A DNA stretch of 64,000 nucleotides from Candidatus Amunia macphersoniae (GTDB lineage Bacteria > Chloroflexota > Dormibacteria > Aeolococcales > Aeolococcaceae): assembly GCA_016464795.1 (NCBI GenBank), contig JAEKNN010000062.1, positions 36,265-100,264 on the forward strand. Direction: 5' to 3'. Within the stretch, counting starts at the first letter, position 1, and every line of letters starts with the position of its first letter. The notes under the pieces are model-generated. The model did no database searches and had not been told where the DNA came from. It saw only the letters and a program-made list of their open reading frames with translations. Below are positions 15,619 to 24,745 of the stretch, piece by piece. The translations under genes and the position numbers were made by a program.

Positions 15619-16472
15619 GCACCGTCTGGCGCGACGTCCTGATCTTCCTGCAGAACATCGGTTGGCGTGACGTCCTGGACATCGTCGTCGTCGCGGTGCT
15701 GCTGTATCAGCTGCTGAAGTTGATCCGCGGCACCCAGGCGGCCCAGTTGCTCGTCGGCGTGGCGGTGCTCGCCGTCGTCGGTCTCGCCGCCGAGGCGCTC
15801 AACCTGCGGCTGCTGCAGTTCATCTTCAGGAACGGCGGCCAAGCGATCGTCATCGCCGCCGTCATCTTGTTCCAGCCCGAGCTGCGCCGTGCGCTCGACC
15901 AGGTGGGTCGCCTCGGCCCGGTGCGGTCGCTGCTCGGCCATCACGGCGGTGAAGCCGCCCAGCGGGTGGTGGACGAGGTGATCCGCGCCGCCGGCTCGCT
16001 CAGCGAGCACAAGACCGGCGCGCTGATCGTATTCGAGCGCGAAACCGGGCTGGCCAACATCGCCGGCACCGGCGTGCGCATCGACGGCCAGGTCACCGCC
16101 GAGATGCTCGCCACCATCTTCATGCCGGGAACCTCGCTGCACGATGGCGCGGTGATCATCCGCGACACCAGGCTGGTCTCCGCCGGCTGCGTGCTCCCTC
16201 TCGCCGACACCATTCCCGGAGTGGGCCGGATGGGGACCCGCCATCGCGCTGCGGTGGGCCTGACCCTGGAGAGTGACGCGGTGGTGCTCATCGTCAGCGA
16301 GGAAACCGGCCTGATCAGCGTCGCCCAGGCCGGCGGGATCACCCGGGGGCTCGATCTCAACGGGTTGCGCGACAGGCTGACCAACCTGGCTGGCGTGGAG
16401 GGCCACGCGCGCCAAGGTGTCGTGCCGCGGCGGGCGGTGCTCCGTGCGATCCGCCGGAGAACTCCATCGTGA
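15615..16472 (+). CDS. cdaA: Diadenylate cyclase CdaA (c-di-AMP synthase)
   Basis: 285-aa membrane-bound enzyme that joins two ATP into c-di-AMP, the messenger for potassium and cell-wall homeostasis. Three hydrophobic segments in the first 85 residues (LDIVVVAVLLYQLLKLI, LLVGVAVLAVVGLAAEAL, AIVIAAVILFQPELRRAL) are followed by the DisA_N domain with catalytic HDGAVII near residue 177 and GTRHRAAVG near residue 212. The C-terminal tail is basic. GTG start overlaps argF's stop. cdaR follows by GTGA overlap and glmS after that, the conserved cda-glm neighbourhood except that glmM is absent. Confidence 0.95.
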   Translation: MSTVWRDVLIFLQNIGWRDVLDIVVVAVLLYQLLKLIRGTQAAQLLVGVAVLAVVGLAAEALNLRLLQFIFRNGGQAIVIAAVILFQPELRRALDQVGRLGPVRSLLGHHGGEAAQRVVDEVIRAAGSLSEHKTGALIVFERETGLANIAGTGVRIDGQVTAEMLATIFMPGTSLHDGAVIIRDTRLVSAGCVLPLADTIPGVGRMGTRHRAAVGLTLESDAVVLIVSEETGLISVAQAGGITRGLDLNGLRDRLTNLAGVEGHARQGVVPRRAVLRAIRRRTPS

Positions 16473-17488
16473 GGCTCCCCGCCTTCGCGACCCGCAACCT
16501 CCGTCTCAAGGCATTGGCGGCGGCGTTGGCGACGGTGATCTGGGCCGGGGCGGTGTACGCGAGCAATCCCCCGGACACCCGCTCGGTCACCCTCGCTGTG
16601 CCACAGGATGACGCGCAGGTGTCGCCGTACGTTCTGGTGCACCACATCGGCGACCTGGTGGTGCGCGTCGCCGGCACTCGAGAGCATCTCAGCGCGTTCC
16701 TCCCCAACGACATCGTTCTCAGCGTGAACTACAAGGCGATCACTCACCCGGGGCTTCAGCAAGTCCCCGTATCGGTGGTCAACAATGACCGCGACGTCAT
16801 CCTCGACAACCCGCCGACCACTGTGGCCGCTGAGGTCGATCACCGCGCCTCTGCAACAGTTCCGGTCACAGTCGTCGTCAGCACGACACCCCCGCAAGGC
16901 TACGTTGTCACCGACACCTCGACGGACCCCAGCACGGTCACGGTGATCGGTCCACAGAACCAGCTGGCCGGTGTGCAGGCACGCGCCACCATCGACCTCG
17001 GCAACAGCAAGACCACTGTCCAGGCCGACGAGACCGTGCGGCTGTTCGACCGAGCGGGCCAGCAGCTGGGCAGCTTCGGCATCACCATCCTCACCATACC
17101 GGGACATACTCAGGGCACAGTACAGGTGAATGTCAGCGTGGCCGCCAGCCTGACGTCACGCGCCAGTGCGGTGCTGCCGCGGGTGGTGGGGACTGTGGCG
17201 CCCGGCCATCAGGTGGCGGGCATCACCCAGTCCCCCCTGACGGTGGTCGTCAACGGCCCTCAGGACCTGCTCAACACGCTCGACTCGATCCCCACCCAGC
17301 CGGTATCGCTGAACGGGCTACAGACAAGTCGCACCTTCACAGTGCAGATCGTCACGCCTGCCGGCGTCACCGCCACGCCCGGCACCGTGACCGTCACCGT
17401 GACCGTGGTTGCCGCCCCCCTGGGCACTCCCGCTGCCACCCCGGTCCCGAGCGCCTCACCCACCCCGAGCCCGTCACCCACGCCGTGA
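16469..17488 (+). CDS. cdaR: CdaR-like YbbR-domain protein
   Basis: 339-aa extracytoplasmic protein with one N-terminal helix (LKALAAALATVIWAGAVYA) and three or four YbbR-type beta repeats, e.g. PVSVVNNDRDVILDNPPTTVAAEV, TVTVIGPQNQLAGVQ, LTVVVNGPQDLLNTLDSI. CdaR is the usual modulator of CdaA and is encoded beside it, as here. The C-terminus is a Pro/Ser/Thr-rich tail (ASPTPSPSPTP) probably reaching into the wall. GTG start overlaps the cdaA stop. Confidence 0.88.
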   Translation: MRLPAFATRNLRLKALAAALATVIWAGAVYASNPPDTRSVTLAVPQDDAQVSPYVLVHHIGDLVVRVAGTREHLSAFLPNDIVLSVNYKAITHPGLQQVPVSVVNNDRDVILDNPPTTVAAEVDHRASATVPVTVVVSTTPPQGYVVTDTSTDPSTVTVIGPQNQLAGVQARATIDLGNSKTTVQADETVRLFDRAGQQLGSFGITILTIPGHTQGTVQVNVSVAASLTSRASAVLPRVVGTVAPGHQVAGITQSPLTVVVNGPQDLLNTLDSIPTQPVSLNGLQTSRTFTVQIVTPAGVTATPGTVTVTVTVVAAPLGTPAATPVPSASPTPSPSPTP

Positions 17489-17551
17489 CCGGGGCAGGAG
17501 GGGGCCTCTCGACAAGTAACCACCCCGAGCACGGAGTCGTTCAGATCTGAC

Positions 17552-19390
17552 ATGTGCGGGATCATCGGGTACTCAGGGCGCCGCCTGGCCGCCCCCGTCC
17601 TTCTCGACAGCCTGGAGCGTCTCGAGTACCGGGGCTACGACTCGGCGGGTATCGCGGTGCTCGACGAGGCCGGCGGGGCCACCGCGGTCGCCAAGAGCAA
17701 TCGCAAGGTCGCCGATCTCGTCCGCCAGTTCGACACTGACGGCATGCCCCCCGGCCACACCGGCATCGGCCACACCCGGTGGGCGACCCACGGACGTCCC
17801 ACCGTGCTCAACGCGCATCCCCACCGCGACTGCACCGGCCGGATCCACCTGATCCACAACGGCATCATCGAGAACTATCGCGAGCTGCGCGCCGAGCTGC
17901 TCGCCGCCGGCCATGAGTTCCTCAGCGATACCGACACGGAGGTGGTCCCACACCTGATCGAACAGCACTACTCGGGCGACCTTGCCCGCGCGGTGCGAAC
18001 GGCGCTGCAGAGAATCACCGGCGCGTACGCGCTCGTGGTGATGTCGGCGGACGAACCGGGACTGATCGTTGGCGCTCGCCTCAACGCTCCGCTGGTGGTT
18101 GGTCTCGGCGATGACGAGGTCTTCGTGAGCAGCGACATCACTGCGCTGATCCCGTACACCAAGCGGGTCATCCTGCTCGGAGAGGGCGAGGTGGCCTCCG
18201 CATCTCCGCAGGAGGTGGTGATCACCAGCCTCGACGGCACCCGCGTGGAACCCCGGATCGTGGTCGTCGACTGGGAGGCGGAGCAGGCCCAGAAGGACGG
18301 CTTCCCGCATTTCATGCTCAAGGAGATCCACGAGCAACCGCAGTCGCTGGACGGCGCGCTGCGCGGGCGCATCGACGACTCGGGTTTCGTCGACCTGCCC
18401 GACGTTGCCCTGGACGACGACCACCTGGCGGCACTCGACCAGGTGACGATCGTGGCGTGCGGTTCGGCGTGGATCGCCGGCATGGTCACCAGGTACGCGA
18501 TCGAGAAGCTGGCCCGCGTCCGCTGCGACGTGCAAGCAGCCAGTGAGTTCCGCTACGGCGATCCCCTGGTCGACGAGCGCAGCCTGGTGGTGGCCTACTC
18601 GCAGTCCGGTGAGACAGCTGACACGCTGGCCGCGGTGCGTGAAGCCCGCCGTCGGGGAGCCACCGTGGTCGCTGTCACCAACGTCGTCGGCAGCGCCCTG
18701 TCGATGGAGGCCGACGGCGTGATCTACATGCAGTCCGGCCCCGAGATCTGCGTCGCCGCCACCAAGACGATGGTCAACCAGATGGCCTGCGGGCTGCTCT
18801 TGGCGCTCCGCCTCGGTCAGGCGCGCGGGACGCTCGACGACGAGGAACATCGGCGCCTCACCGCCGCGCTGCTGGCGGCGCCGGCACAGCTCGAGCGAAC
18901 GCTCGCGCTGGAACCGCAGCTCGCGGAGATGGCGCAGCGCTACTCGCACATGCGCAATGCGATGTACATCGGTCGGGGAATCAACTTTCCGGTGGCGCTC
19001 GAGGGTGCGTTGAAGCTCAAGGAGGTGTCATACATCCACGCTGAGGGCTATGCCGCCGGCGAGCTCAAGCATGGGCCCATCGCGCTGCTCGATCCCGACG
19101 TCCCGGTGGTGGCGCTGGCCACCCGCTCGCGCACGCTGCCCAAGATGGTCAGCAACATCCAGGAGGTCAGCTCCCGTGATGCGCCGGTGATCGCGCTGGT
19201 CACCGAGGGGGAGAATCCCTTCGACGACGGCTTCGTGCGCGACATCGTCGAGGTGCCCTTGACCGATGAGTTGACGTCTCCGCTGATCAACGTCGTGCCC
19301 CTGCAGCTGCTCGCCTATCACGTCGCCGTCGTGCGTGGTTGCGACGTCGATCAACCTCGGAATCTCGCCAAGTCGGTCACTGTGGAGTGA
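17552..19390 (+). CDS. glmS: Glutamine--fructose-6-phosphate aminotransferase (isomerizing)
   Basis: Makes glucosamine-6-phosphate from fructose-6-phosphate and glutamine, the entry to UDP-GlcNAc and so to MurA's substrate. 612 aa. N-terminal nucleophile MCGIIGYSG with Cys2, then EYRGYDSAG, GHTRWATHG and HNGIIENYREL; C-terminal isomerase half has two SIS domains (CGSAWIAG, YSQSGETADTL, YIGRGINFPVALEGALKLKE) and ends LAKSVTVE. The 63 bases between cdaR and glmS hold no glmS-ribozyme-like core. GTGA overlap with the next gene. Confidence 0.96.
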   Translation: MCGIIGYSGRRLAAPVLLDSLERLEYRGYDSAGIAVLDEAGGATAVAKSNRKVADLVRQFDTDGMPPGHTGIGHTRWATHGRPTVLNAHPHRDCTGRIHLIHNGIIENYRELRAELLAAGHEFLSDTDTEVVPHLIEQHYSGDLARAVRTALQRITGAYALVVMSADEPGLIVGARLNAPLVVGLGDDEVFVSSDITALIPYTKRVILLGEGEVASASPQEVVITSLDGTRVEPRIVVVDWEAEQAQKDGFPHFMLKEIHEQPQSLDGALRGRIDDSGFVDLPDVALDDDHLAALDQVTIVACGSAWIAGMVTRYAIEKLARVRCDVQAASEFRYGDPLVDERSLVVAYSQSGETADTLAAVREARRRGATVVAVTNVVGSALSMEADGVIYMQSGPEICVAATKTMVNQMACGLLLALRLGQARGTLDDEEHRRLTAALLAAPAQLERTLALEPQLAEMAQRYSHMRNAMYIGRGINFPVALEGALKLKEVSYIHAEGYAAGELKHGPIALLDPDVPVVALATRSRTLPKMVSNIQEVSSRDAPVIALVTEGENPFDDGFVRDIVEVPLTDELTSPLINVVPLQLLAYHVAVVRGCDVDQPRNLAKSVTVE

Positions 19391-20622
19391 GCGGCGGCGT
19401 CGGCATCGACGTCACCTCCATCGCCCGGGTCAACCAGCTCCTGTCGCGGCGCCCCGAGTGGTCACGACGGGCCTTCACAGCCACCGAGCGCCAGGACTGC
19501 GAGGGTCATCCGCGGCGATGGGCGACGCGGTGGGCGGCCAAGGAGGCAGTGCGCAAGCTGCACGGCAGCCTCGGCCTGCCGTTGCCCGGGTTCGTGGACA
19601 TCGAGGTGGTGCTGGCCGCCAGGGGCGCCCCGTCACTCCGACTCCACGGCGCGACCAGCCGCCTGCGGCTCTCGCTGTCCGACCAGGGCGACACCGCCGT
19701 GGCGGTGGTCACCGGGATGGCCGAACCATCGGTGTTTGCTGCCGTGCCTGGCCTCCTCCGCCTTGCCGACCGGCCGGACGACGCTCACAAGGGGACGTTC
19801 GGGACCGTGCTGGTGGTGGGCGGCGCGGTGGGCTACAGCGGGGCGCCCCTGATGAGCGCCAGCGCGGCGGCCAGGGGAGGCGCGGGCCTGGTTCGGCTGT
19901 GCGTCCCTGAGGCGATCTACCCGGTTGTTGCCGCTCAGACCCTCGAGGTGATGACCAACCCACTTCCGGACGCCGACGGCGGCATCGCGCCAGCAGCGCT
20001 CGAGGTTCTTCGCCGGCGTCACGCCGCCGGAGCAGCGGCGATGGTGCTCGGTCCGGGTCTCGGCCGCGCCCCCGGCACTGAGCGATTCGTCCTCGACATG
20101 CTTGGCGAGCTCCCGGCCCCCACCGTGGTCGACGCCGACGGGCTCAACATCGCAGCAGCTCATCACGTCGACTGGCGGGCGTGCGAGCAGCAGGTGGTGC
20201 TGACCCCGCATCCCGCCGAGATGGGCAGGCTCTGCTCGACGCCCACTGCCGAGGTGCAGGAGAATCGCCACCACCTGGCCGCCTCGCTGGCCCGTACCAG
20301 TGGAACTGTGGTGGTGCTGAAGGGCAGCGACACAGTGGTCGCCGCTCCGGATGGCCGTCTGCACGTCAGTGACCTGCGCGTGGTGGCGCTCGCCACCGGG
20401 GGCAGCGGTGACGTGCTCTCCGGCCTGCTGGGCGCGCTCATCGCCCAGGGCCTCGAGGCATTCGATGCCGCCGTCGCCGCCGTGTTCATCCACGGTGAGG
20501 CTGCCCTGGCGCTGCAGCACCGTCGCGGCCGTGCCGGGGTGCTGGCGCGCGATGTCATCGACGAGCTGCCCGCGGCCCAGGAGCGCGTCCGCCGGGTCGT
20601 CGAGCAGAGGCGGCCGCGGTGA
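19387..20622 (+). CDS. Fusion: holo-ACP synthase (AcpS) + ADP/ATP-dependent NAD(P)H-hydrate dehydratase (NnrD)
   Basis: 411-aa two-domain protein. Residues 1-118 are AcpS, which attaches 4'-phosphopantetheine to acyl carrier protein: GIDVTSIARV with the Mg-binding Asp and TRWAAKEAVRKLHG with the catalytic Glu. Residues about 130-405 are the YjeF C-terminal/NnrD repair enzyme that dehydrates damaged NAD(P)HX: HKGTFGTVLVVGGA, PTVVDADGLN, VLTPHPAEMGRL, VVLKGSDTVV and LATGGSGDVLSGLLGALIAQG. The usual NnrE epimerase half is absent. In many bacteria acpS and the nnr gene are neighbours; here one open frame joins them with no stop or start between. GTG start overlaps glmS by 4 bases; GTGA overlap downstream. 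Confidence 0.9.
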   Translation: MSGGVGIDVTSIARVNQLLSRRPEWSRRAFTATERQDCEGHPRRWATRWAAKEAVRKLHGSLGLPLPGFVDIEVVLAARGAPSLRLHGATSRLRLSLSDQGDTAVAVVTGMAEPSVFAAVPGLLRLADRPDDAHKGTFGTVLVVGGAVGYSGAPLMSASAAARGGAGLVRLCVPEAIYPVVAAQTLEVMTNPLPDADGGIAPAALEVLRRRHAAGAAAMVLGPGLGRAPGTERFVLDMLGELPAPTVVDADGLNIAAAHHVDWRACEQQVVLTPHPAEMGRLCSTPTAEVQENRHHLAASLARTSGTVVVLKGSDTVVAAPDGRLHVSDLRVVALATGGSGDVLSGLLGALIAQGLEAFDAAVAAVFIHGEAALALQHRRGRAGVLARDVIDELPAAQERVRRVVEQRRPR

Positions 20623-21323
20623 CCTCGCCCGCGCCCTCAGCAGCGCGCGGCCGTCTCTGCGCGGTGATCTTCGACATGGACGGGGTGCTGATCGACACCG
20701 AGCCGGCCTGGAGACGGGTTGAGATCGCGCTCTTCGGTTCACTGGGGCTTCACCTGAGCGAGGCCGAGTGTCGCCAGACCATGGGGATGCGCGTCCAGGA
20801 GGCGGTCCAGCTCTGGTACGAATGCCATCCGTGGCCCGGGATGTCGGTGGCCCAGGCGACCGATCAGCTCGTCGATGATCTGATCACCCATGTGCGAGAG
20901 CATGGCGAGCCCCTTCCCGGGGCGCTCGAGGCTCTCCGGCTGGTTCGCGGCTGCGGTCTGAGGTGCGCCATCGCCTCCTCGTCGCCGCTGCCCCTGATCG
21001 ACGCGGTGGTGGACCGCCTGGGCATCGGCCGCGAGGTGGACGTTGTCTGCTCCGCCGTCAGCGAGGCACGCGGAAAGCCCGCCCCTGATGTGTACCTGCG
21101 CGCCGCCAGCCTGCTCGGGGTGGCTACCGCGTCCTGCCTGGCCATCGAGGACTCGGTGGCGGGGATCCTGTCGGCGCAGGCGGCCGGAATGCCGTGCATC
21201 GCCGTGCCTGACCCCCACACCGCCGACGACCCCCGCCTGGGAGCGGCAAGCCTGCTGCTTGGCTCGCTGCGGGAGCTCGATCGAGAGCGTCTCGCCTGGG
21301 TCGAGGCGGCCTATTTCGAGTAG
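20619..21323 (+). CDS. HAD-superfamily sugar-phosphate phosphatase (HxpB/beta-PGM-like)
   Basis: 234 aa, HAD subfamily IA. Motif I VIFDMDGVLIDTEP with both catalytic aspartates, motif II CAIASSS, Lys in SEARGKPAPDVYL, and motif IV CLAIEDSVAGILSAQAAGM. The cap-domain region (LFGSLGLHLSEAECRQTMGMR...WYECHPWPG) resembles hexitol/2-deoxyglucose-6-phosphatases (YniC/HxpB). Substrate inferred only to be a phosphorylated sugar. Tail-to-tail with the CHAP hydrolase gene, overlapping by 13 bases. Confidence 0.82.
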   Translation: MTSPAPSAARGRLCAVIFDMDGVLIDTEPAWRRVEIALFGSLGLHLSEAECRQTMGMRVQEAVQLWYECHPWPGMSVAQATDQLVDDLITHVREHGEPLPGALEALRLVRGCGLRCAIASSSPLPLIDAVVDRLGIGREVDVVCSAVSEARGKPAPDVYLRAASLLGVATASCLAIEDSVAGILSAQAAGMPCIAVPDPHTADDPRLGAASLLLGSLRELDRERLAWVEAAYFE

Positions 21324-22438
21324 ATGAAGCCCTGGATCCCGGAGGAGTTGTCAGGCAGGATCCGGTTGCTGACCCGATCCCAGCCGCCTCCGTTGCCGGC
21401 GAAGTTCATCTCCGACATCTTGAACTGGCCGGCAGGGACCCCGGCCGCCGGACCGACCGCTTCCACGAAGCCGACGTGGCCGACGCTGCTGGCGCCGTCG
21501 CCTCCCGGCCAGAAGACCACCGCCGCGCCGGGTTGGGGGCTGTGGCCCACCGGGTAGCCGTACCGCTGCGCCTGGTAGAACCAGTCCCTGGCGTTGCCGC
21601 TCCAGGGGATGCAGCGTCGTGAGGCAACGTACCAGGTGCACTGGCCGTACGAGAAGTGGTCGCCACATGAGCCGCTGTTCGGCACCGACGCCGGCACGCT
21701 GCCCGACGCCGGCACGCTGCCCGACGCCGGCGGAGGCGCGCTGGCAGCCGCCAGCTGCTGGTCGAGGTTGGCGATCTGCGCGGCCAGATCACGGGCCGGG
21801 CCGCTGGCAGATTGGAACGCCGCGTTGCGTTGCTGCACCATCAGCAGCAGCCCGTTGCTGTTCTGCGCGAGCTGCTCCTCGAGGCCGGTGCTGGTGGCCA
21901 CGTCGGTCTGGAGCTCGCTCTTGGCCTGAACGATTGCCTGCTCCTTGGCGCGGAGCTTGGCCTGGAGGTTCTTGACCTGCTCGGCCACGTGCGAGGTGCC
22001 CGCGAGACGATCCATTGCCTGGCTGAAGGTGGTCGAACTCAGAACCGCCGCAACCCAGGAGTTGGTGGCAGTGCTCTCGTAGCTCTGGCGGGTGAGCACG
22101 CCGAGCTGCTGCTTGGCCTTGGCGATCGTCGCCTCGTCGTCAGCGATCTGGCCGTTGAGGGCGAGGAGGTGGGCGTTGAGGGCGGTGAGCTGCTTCTGCG
22201 ACGCCAGCAGTTGCGTCTGCGCGCTGGCGAAAGCTCGCTCGGCCTGGCTGAGCGACTCCGAGGCGCTGTTCTTGACCGGCTCCAGCGCCGCCAGCTGCGC
22301 AACCAGCTGGGCGCGCTGGCTGCGGAGCGTGTCCGCGTAGGTGCTCGCGGCCTGCCCCGTGGGAATGGCCGTGATGCCGCTGCCCAGCAGGACGCCACAG
22401 CCGACCACGGTCAATAGAAGCTTCTGAGTACCCCGCAA
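21311..22438 (-). CDS. Secreted coiled-coil CHAP-domain peptidoglycan hydrolase (PcsB/RipA-like)
   Basis: 375 aa. Signal peptide LLLTVVGCGVLLGSGITAIPTGQAA; residues about 30-220 form two long coiled-coil stretches (heptad-rich, LRSQRAQLVAQLAALEPV, LQAKLRAKEQAIVQAKSEL), a GSVPAS-repeat linker, and a C-terminal CHAP amidase/endopeptidase domain with the catalytic Cys in FSYGQCTWYVASR and His in SVGHVGFVEAV. This is the FtsEX-regulated PcsB type of architecture. The TTG at 22438 is chosen: GGAGG lies 6 bases upstream and the signal peptide then starts correctly; an in-frame ATG at 22522 would add 28 unlike residues. A triple GSVPAS repeat lies in the linker. Confidence 0.88.
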   Translation of the reverse strand: MRGTQKLLLTVVGCGVLLGSGITAIPTGQAASTYADTLRSQRAQLVAQLAALEPVKNSASESLSQAERAFASAQTQLLASQKQLTALNAHLLALNGQIADDEATIAKAKQQLGVLTRQSYESTATNSWVAAVLSSTTFSQAMDRLAGTSHVAEQVKNLQAKLRAKEQAIVQAKSELQTDVATSTGLEEQLAQNSNGLLLMVQQRNAAFQSASGPARDLAAQIANLDQQLAAASAPPPASGSVPASGSVPASVPNSGSCGDHFSYGQCTWYVASRRCIPWSGNARDWFYQAQRYGYPVGHSPQPGAAVVFWPGGDGASSVGHVGFVEAVGPAAGVPAGQFKMSEMNFAGNGGGWDRVSNRILPDNSSGIQGFIYSK

Positions 22439-22603
22439 AGGTGCCCTCCGTTTCCCCGTGTCCGAGGCTGCGCGCGGCTGATTGCAAGGCGAGGTTGCGG
22501 ACCCCGGGCCTCGGGGGACCATAGAGGGTCGGACCTGGGGATTGCAAATCGCATGCCCAGCGCGGCGGCGAGCAGGCGGCGGCTCCCTACAGTGGCCCTG
22601 ACC

Positions 22604-23641
22604 ATGTCTGACGTCACTGCTGTGGACCGTCGCTTCGGCGCCGGCGGGCCCACCCTCGCCGAGGTGGGGGAGACTGCCCTTCTCGACCACCTGGTGGCCA
22701 TCGCGGAGGCCGAGGGGGGCGAGCATCGCGCCGCGCTCCGCGGCGACGATGCCGGGGTCTGGACACCCCGCGCCGGCCGGGACCTCGCCATCAGCATCGA
22801 CGCGCTGGTGGAGGACGTCGACTTTCGGCGCCCCTGGATCACTCCGCGCCAGTTGGGCGGTCGGGCCTTCACGGTCGCGGTCTCCGACCTGGCTGCGACC
22901 GGCGCCGACGCCGAGCATTGCCTGGCCACCCTGTGTGCCCGGCCGTCAGAACAGCTCGACGATGTCCTGGGCATCCAGTACGGTCTCTGCGCGGCGGCGG
23001 CGGCGGCGGGGTGCGCGGTGACGGGAGGTGACGTCAGCGCCATCGATGGTCCGCTGGTCATCGATGTCTGCGTCGTCGGCAGCCTGCCCGCGGGCCGGGC
23101 GCTGCGACGTTCGGCCGGTCACATCGGTGATGCGCTCCTGGTCACAGGCGTTCTCGGTCGTGCCGCCGCCGGGCTGCGGCTGCTGAGCGGCGGCGCCGAG
23201 CCGACGTCGGCCGTGGAACGGGCCTGGGTCGCCGCCCAGTTGGAGCCGCAGGTGCGTCTGCGCGAGGGCAGCGCACTTCTCAGCCACGGAGTTCGCTGCG
23301 GAGCAGACATCAGCGACGGCCTCGTCCTCGACACCATGCGCACGGCGCGCGCCAGTGACTGCGCGGTGGAGCTGTGGGCGGCCGCGCTCCCTGTCGATGC
23401 CGAGCTGCGCGCGCGTTTTGGCAATCAATGGCTGGAACTCGCGATCGCCGGTGGTGAGGACTTCGAGCTCGTGGTCGCCGTGGCCGAGGCCGAGGTCGAC
23501 GCCCTGCTGCAGCAGTGGCCCGCGGAGCTGGCAGCGCTGACCAGGGTCGGATCGCTGCGGGCGGGGAGCGGCGTCCACCTCCTCGACGCCGCCAACGGTG
23601 CCGAGCTGCCTCTGCCACGCAGCAGCGCTGGGCACTTCTGA
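22604..23641 (+). CDS. thiL: Thiamine-monophosphate kinase
   Basis: Last step of thiamine diphosphate synthesis: ATP-dependent phosphorylation of thiamine phosphate. 345 aa, PurM/ThiL fold. Motifs: LRGDDAGVW near residue 46, ISIDALVEDVDFRRPW, GGRAFTVAVSDLAATGA, VTGGDVSAI, LVTGVLGRAAAGL, CGADISDGL and IAGGEDFELV. The ATG at 22604 sits 10 bases after a TACAGT box, implying a short or absent leader. TGATG junction with tsaE; this thiL-tsaE-tsaB-rimI-tsaD order is common. Confidence 0.92.
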   Translation: MSDVTAVDRRFGAGGPTLAEVGETALLDHLVAIAEAEGGEHRAALRGDDAGVWTPRAGRDLAISIDALVEDVDFRRPWITPRQLGGRAFTVAVSDLAATGADAEHCLATLCARPSEQLDDVLGIQYGLCAAAAAAGCAVTGGDVSAIDGPLVIDVCVVGSLPAGRALRRSAGHIGDALLVTGVLGRAAAGLRLLSGGAEPTSAVERAWVAAQLEPQVRLREGSALLSHGVRCGADISDGLVLDTMRTARASDCAVELWAAALPVDAELRARFGNQWLELAIAGGEDFELVVAVAEAEVDALLQQWPAELAALTRVGSLRAGSGVHLLDAANGAELPLPRSSAGHF

Positions 23642-24135
23642 TGGCACGCTCATCGCCGAGGCTGACCAGCGACTCGCCGGCTGTCACGGAGGCTCTCGGC
23701 GCCGGGCTGGGGGCGGCTCTCAGAGCCGGCGACGTGATCGTCCTGACCGGAGTGCTGGGCGCCGGTAAGACCTGCCTGGTGCGCGGCGTGGTGGCCGGCG
23801 CGGGCGGCGACCCCGTCGGTGTGCGCAGCCCGACGTTCGTGATTCACCAGCCCCACCGATGCTCTTCCCTGACGGTGCACCACGTCGACCTCTACCGGCT
23901 CGGCGGCGGAGCGTCAGTGGACGTGCTCGACCTCGACAGCGCGCTGCAGGGTGGGGCCGCTGTCATCGAATGGGGTGAGTACGCCGATCTGTCGCGTTTC
24001 TCTCCCGCCAGCCTGTGCATCGACGCCCCCGGCCCGGGGCCCGACGACCGTGTGCTGTGGCTCGTCGATCCCGCGTCGGCGCACTTGGCCCGGGCCTGGC
24101 GTGCGTTGTCGCAGAGCCGGCAGGCGGCGACGTGA
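23641..24135 (+). CDS. tsaE: tRNA t6A biosynthesis ATPase TsaE
   Basis: 164-aa P-loop ATPase that powers the TsaBDE complex forming N6-threonylcarbamoyl-adenosine at position 37 of ANN-decoding tRNAs. Walker A TGVLGAGKTCLVRG near residue 44, SPTFVIHQPH, HHVDLYRL and VIEWGEY are the family signatures. Starts in the TGATG overlap with thiL and ends in a GTGA overlap with tsaB. Confidence 0.92.
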   Translation: MARSSPRLTSDSPAVTEALGAGLGAALRAGDVIVLTGVLGAGKTCLVRGVVAGAGGDPVGVRSPTFVIHQPHRCSSLTVHHVDLYRLGGGASVDVLDLDSALQGGAAVIEWGEYADLSRFSPASLCIDAPGPGPDDRVLWLVDPASAHLARAWRALSQSRQAAT

Positions 24136-24719
24136 TCGTGATCGCTCTCGACACCGCGTCGCGGACATCGGCTCTGGTGCTGCGCACCGACGGTGCCGGC
24201 ACCATCCAGGCGGAGCGCCAACTTCCCGGGGGTGAGCTCGACCGCCGCCTTCCCGGGGCCATCGCGGGGCTCATCGATGGCGGGGTGGACGCGGTCGTGG
24301 TCCTGACCGGGCCCGGCTCCTACACCGGCGTCCGCGCCGGCATGGCGGCGGCCCTGGGACTCGCCTCCGCGCGGGGACTGCCGCTGCACGGGCTTGGCAA
24401 CCTGGTGGCGATCGCCGCGGCGGTGCGGAGCGGCGACGCGAGCAGCTTCGTGGCCGTCGCCGACGCCGGCCGCGGGGGGCTCTATGTGGCCAGCTTTCAG
24501 CCAGGTGATGGTGGGCCGGAGCAGGTGTCGGGGGTGCGGCGGTGTCACGCCGCCGAGCTCGGTCCAGGGGTTCGGGCATACACCACAACTCCCCTCGAGA
24601 GCCTGGAGGCCGAGCGACTTGAGCCCCGCGTGGCGCTGGCCGCCGCGGTGCCGCGCGCGCTGGGGTCCGCCCCCCTTGGTGTCGCCGGTCTGTCCGCCAT
24701 CCACGCGGACCCCTGTTAA
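24132..24719 (+). CDS. tsaB: tRNA t6A biosynthesis protein TsaB
   Basis: 195 aa, somewhat short for TsaB. ASKHA-fold scaffold that pairs with TsaD. N-terminal VIALDTASRTSALVL, TGPGSYTGVRAGMAAALGLASARGLPLHG (hallmark) and FVAVADAGRGGLYVASF. The GTG at 24132 overlaps the tsaE stop. The usual longer C-terminal helix is reduced. Confidence 0.9.
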   Translation: MIVIALDTASRTSALVLRTDGAGTIQAERQLPGGELDRRLPGAIAGLIDGGVDAVVVLTGPGSYTGVRAGMAAALGLASARGLPLHGLGNLVAIAAAVRSGDASSFVAVADAGRGGLYVASFQPGDGGPEQVSGVRRCHAAELGPGVRAYTTTPLESLEAERLEPRVALAAAVPRALGSAPLGVAGLSAIHADPC

Positions 24720-24745
24720 ACTCGGGTGTCGGATCAGCAGTCCCG

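Noticed and set aside
17489..17551. glmS ribozyme or other riboswitch before glmS
   Set aside because: Only 63 bases, with none of the conserved ribozyme core seen.
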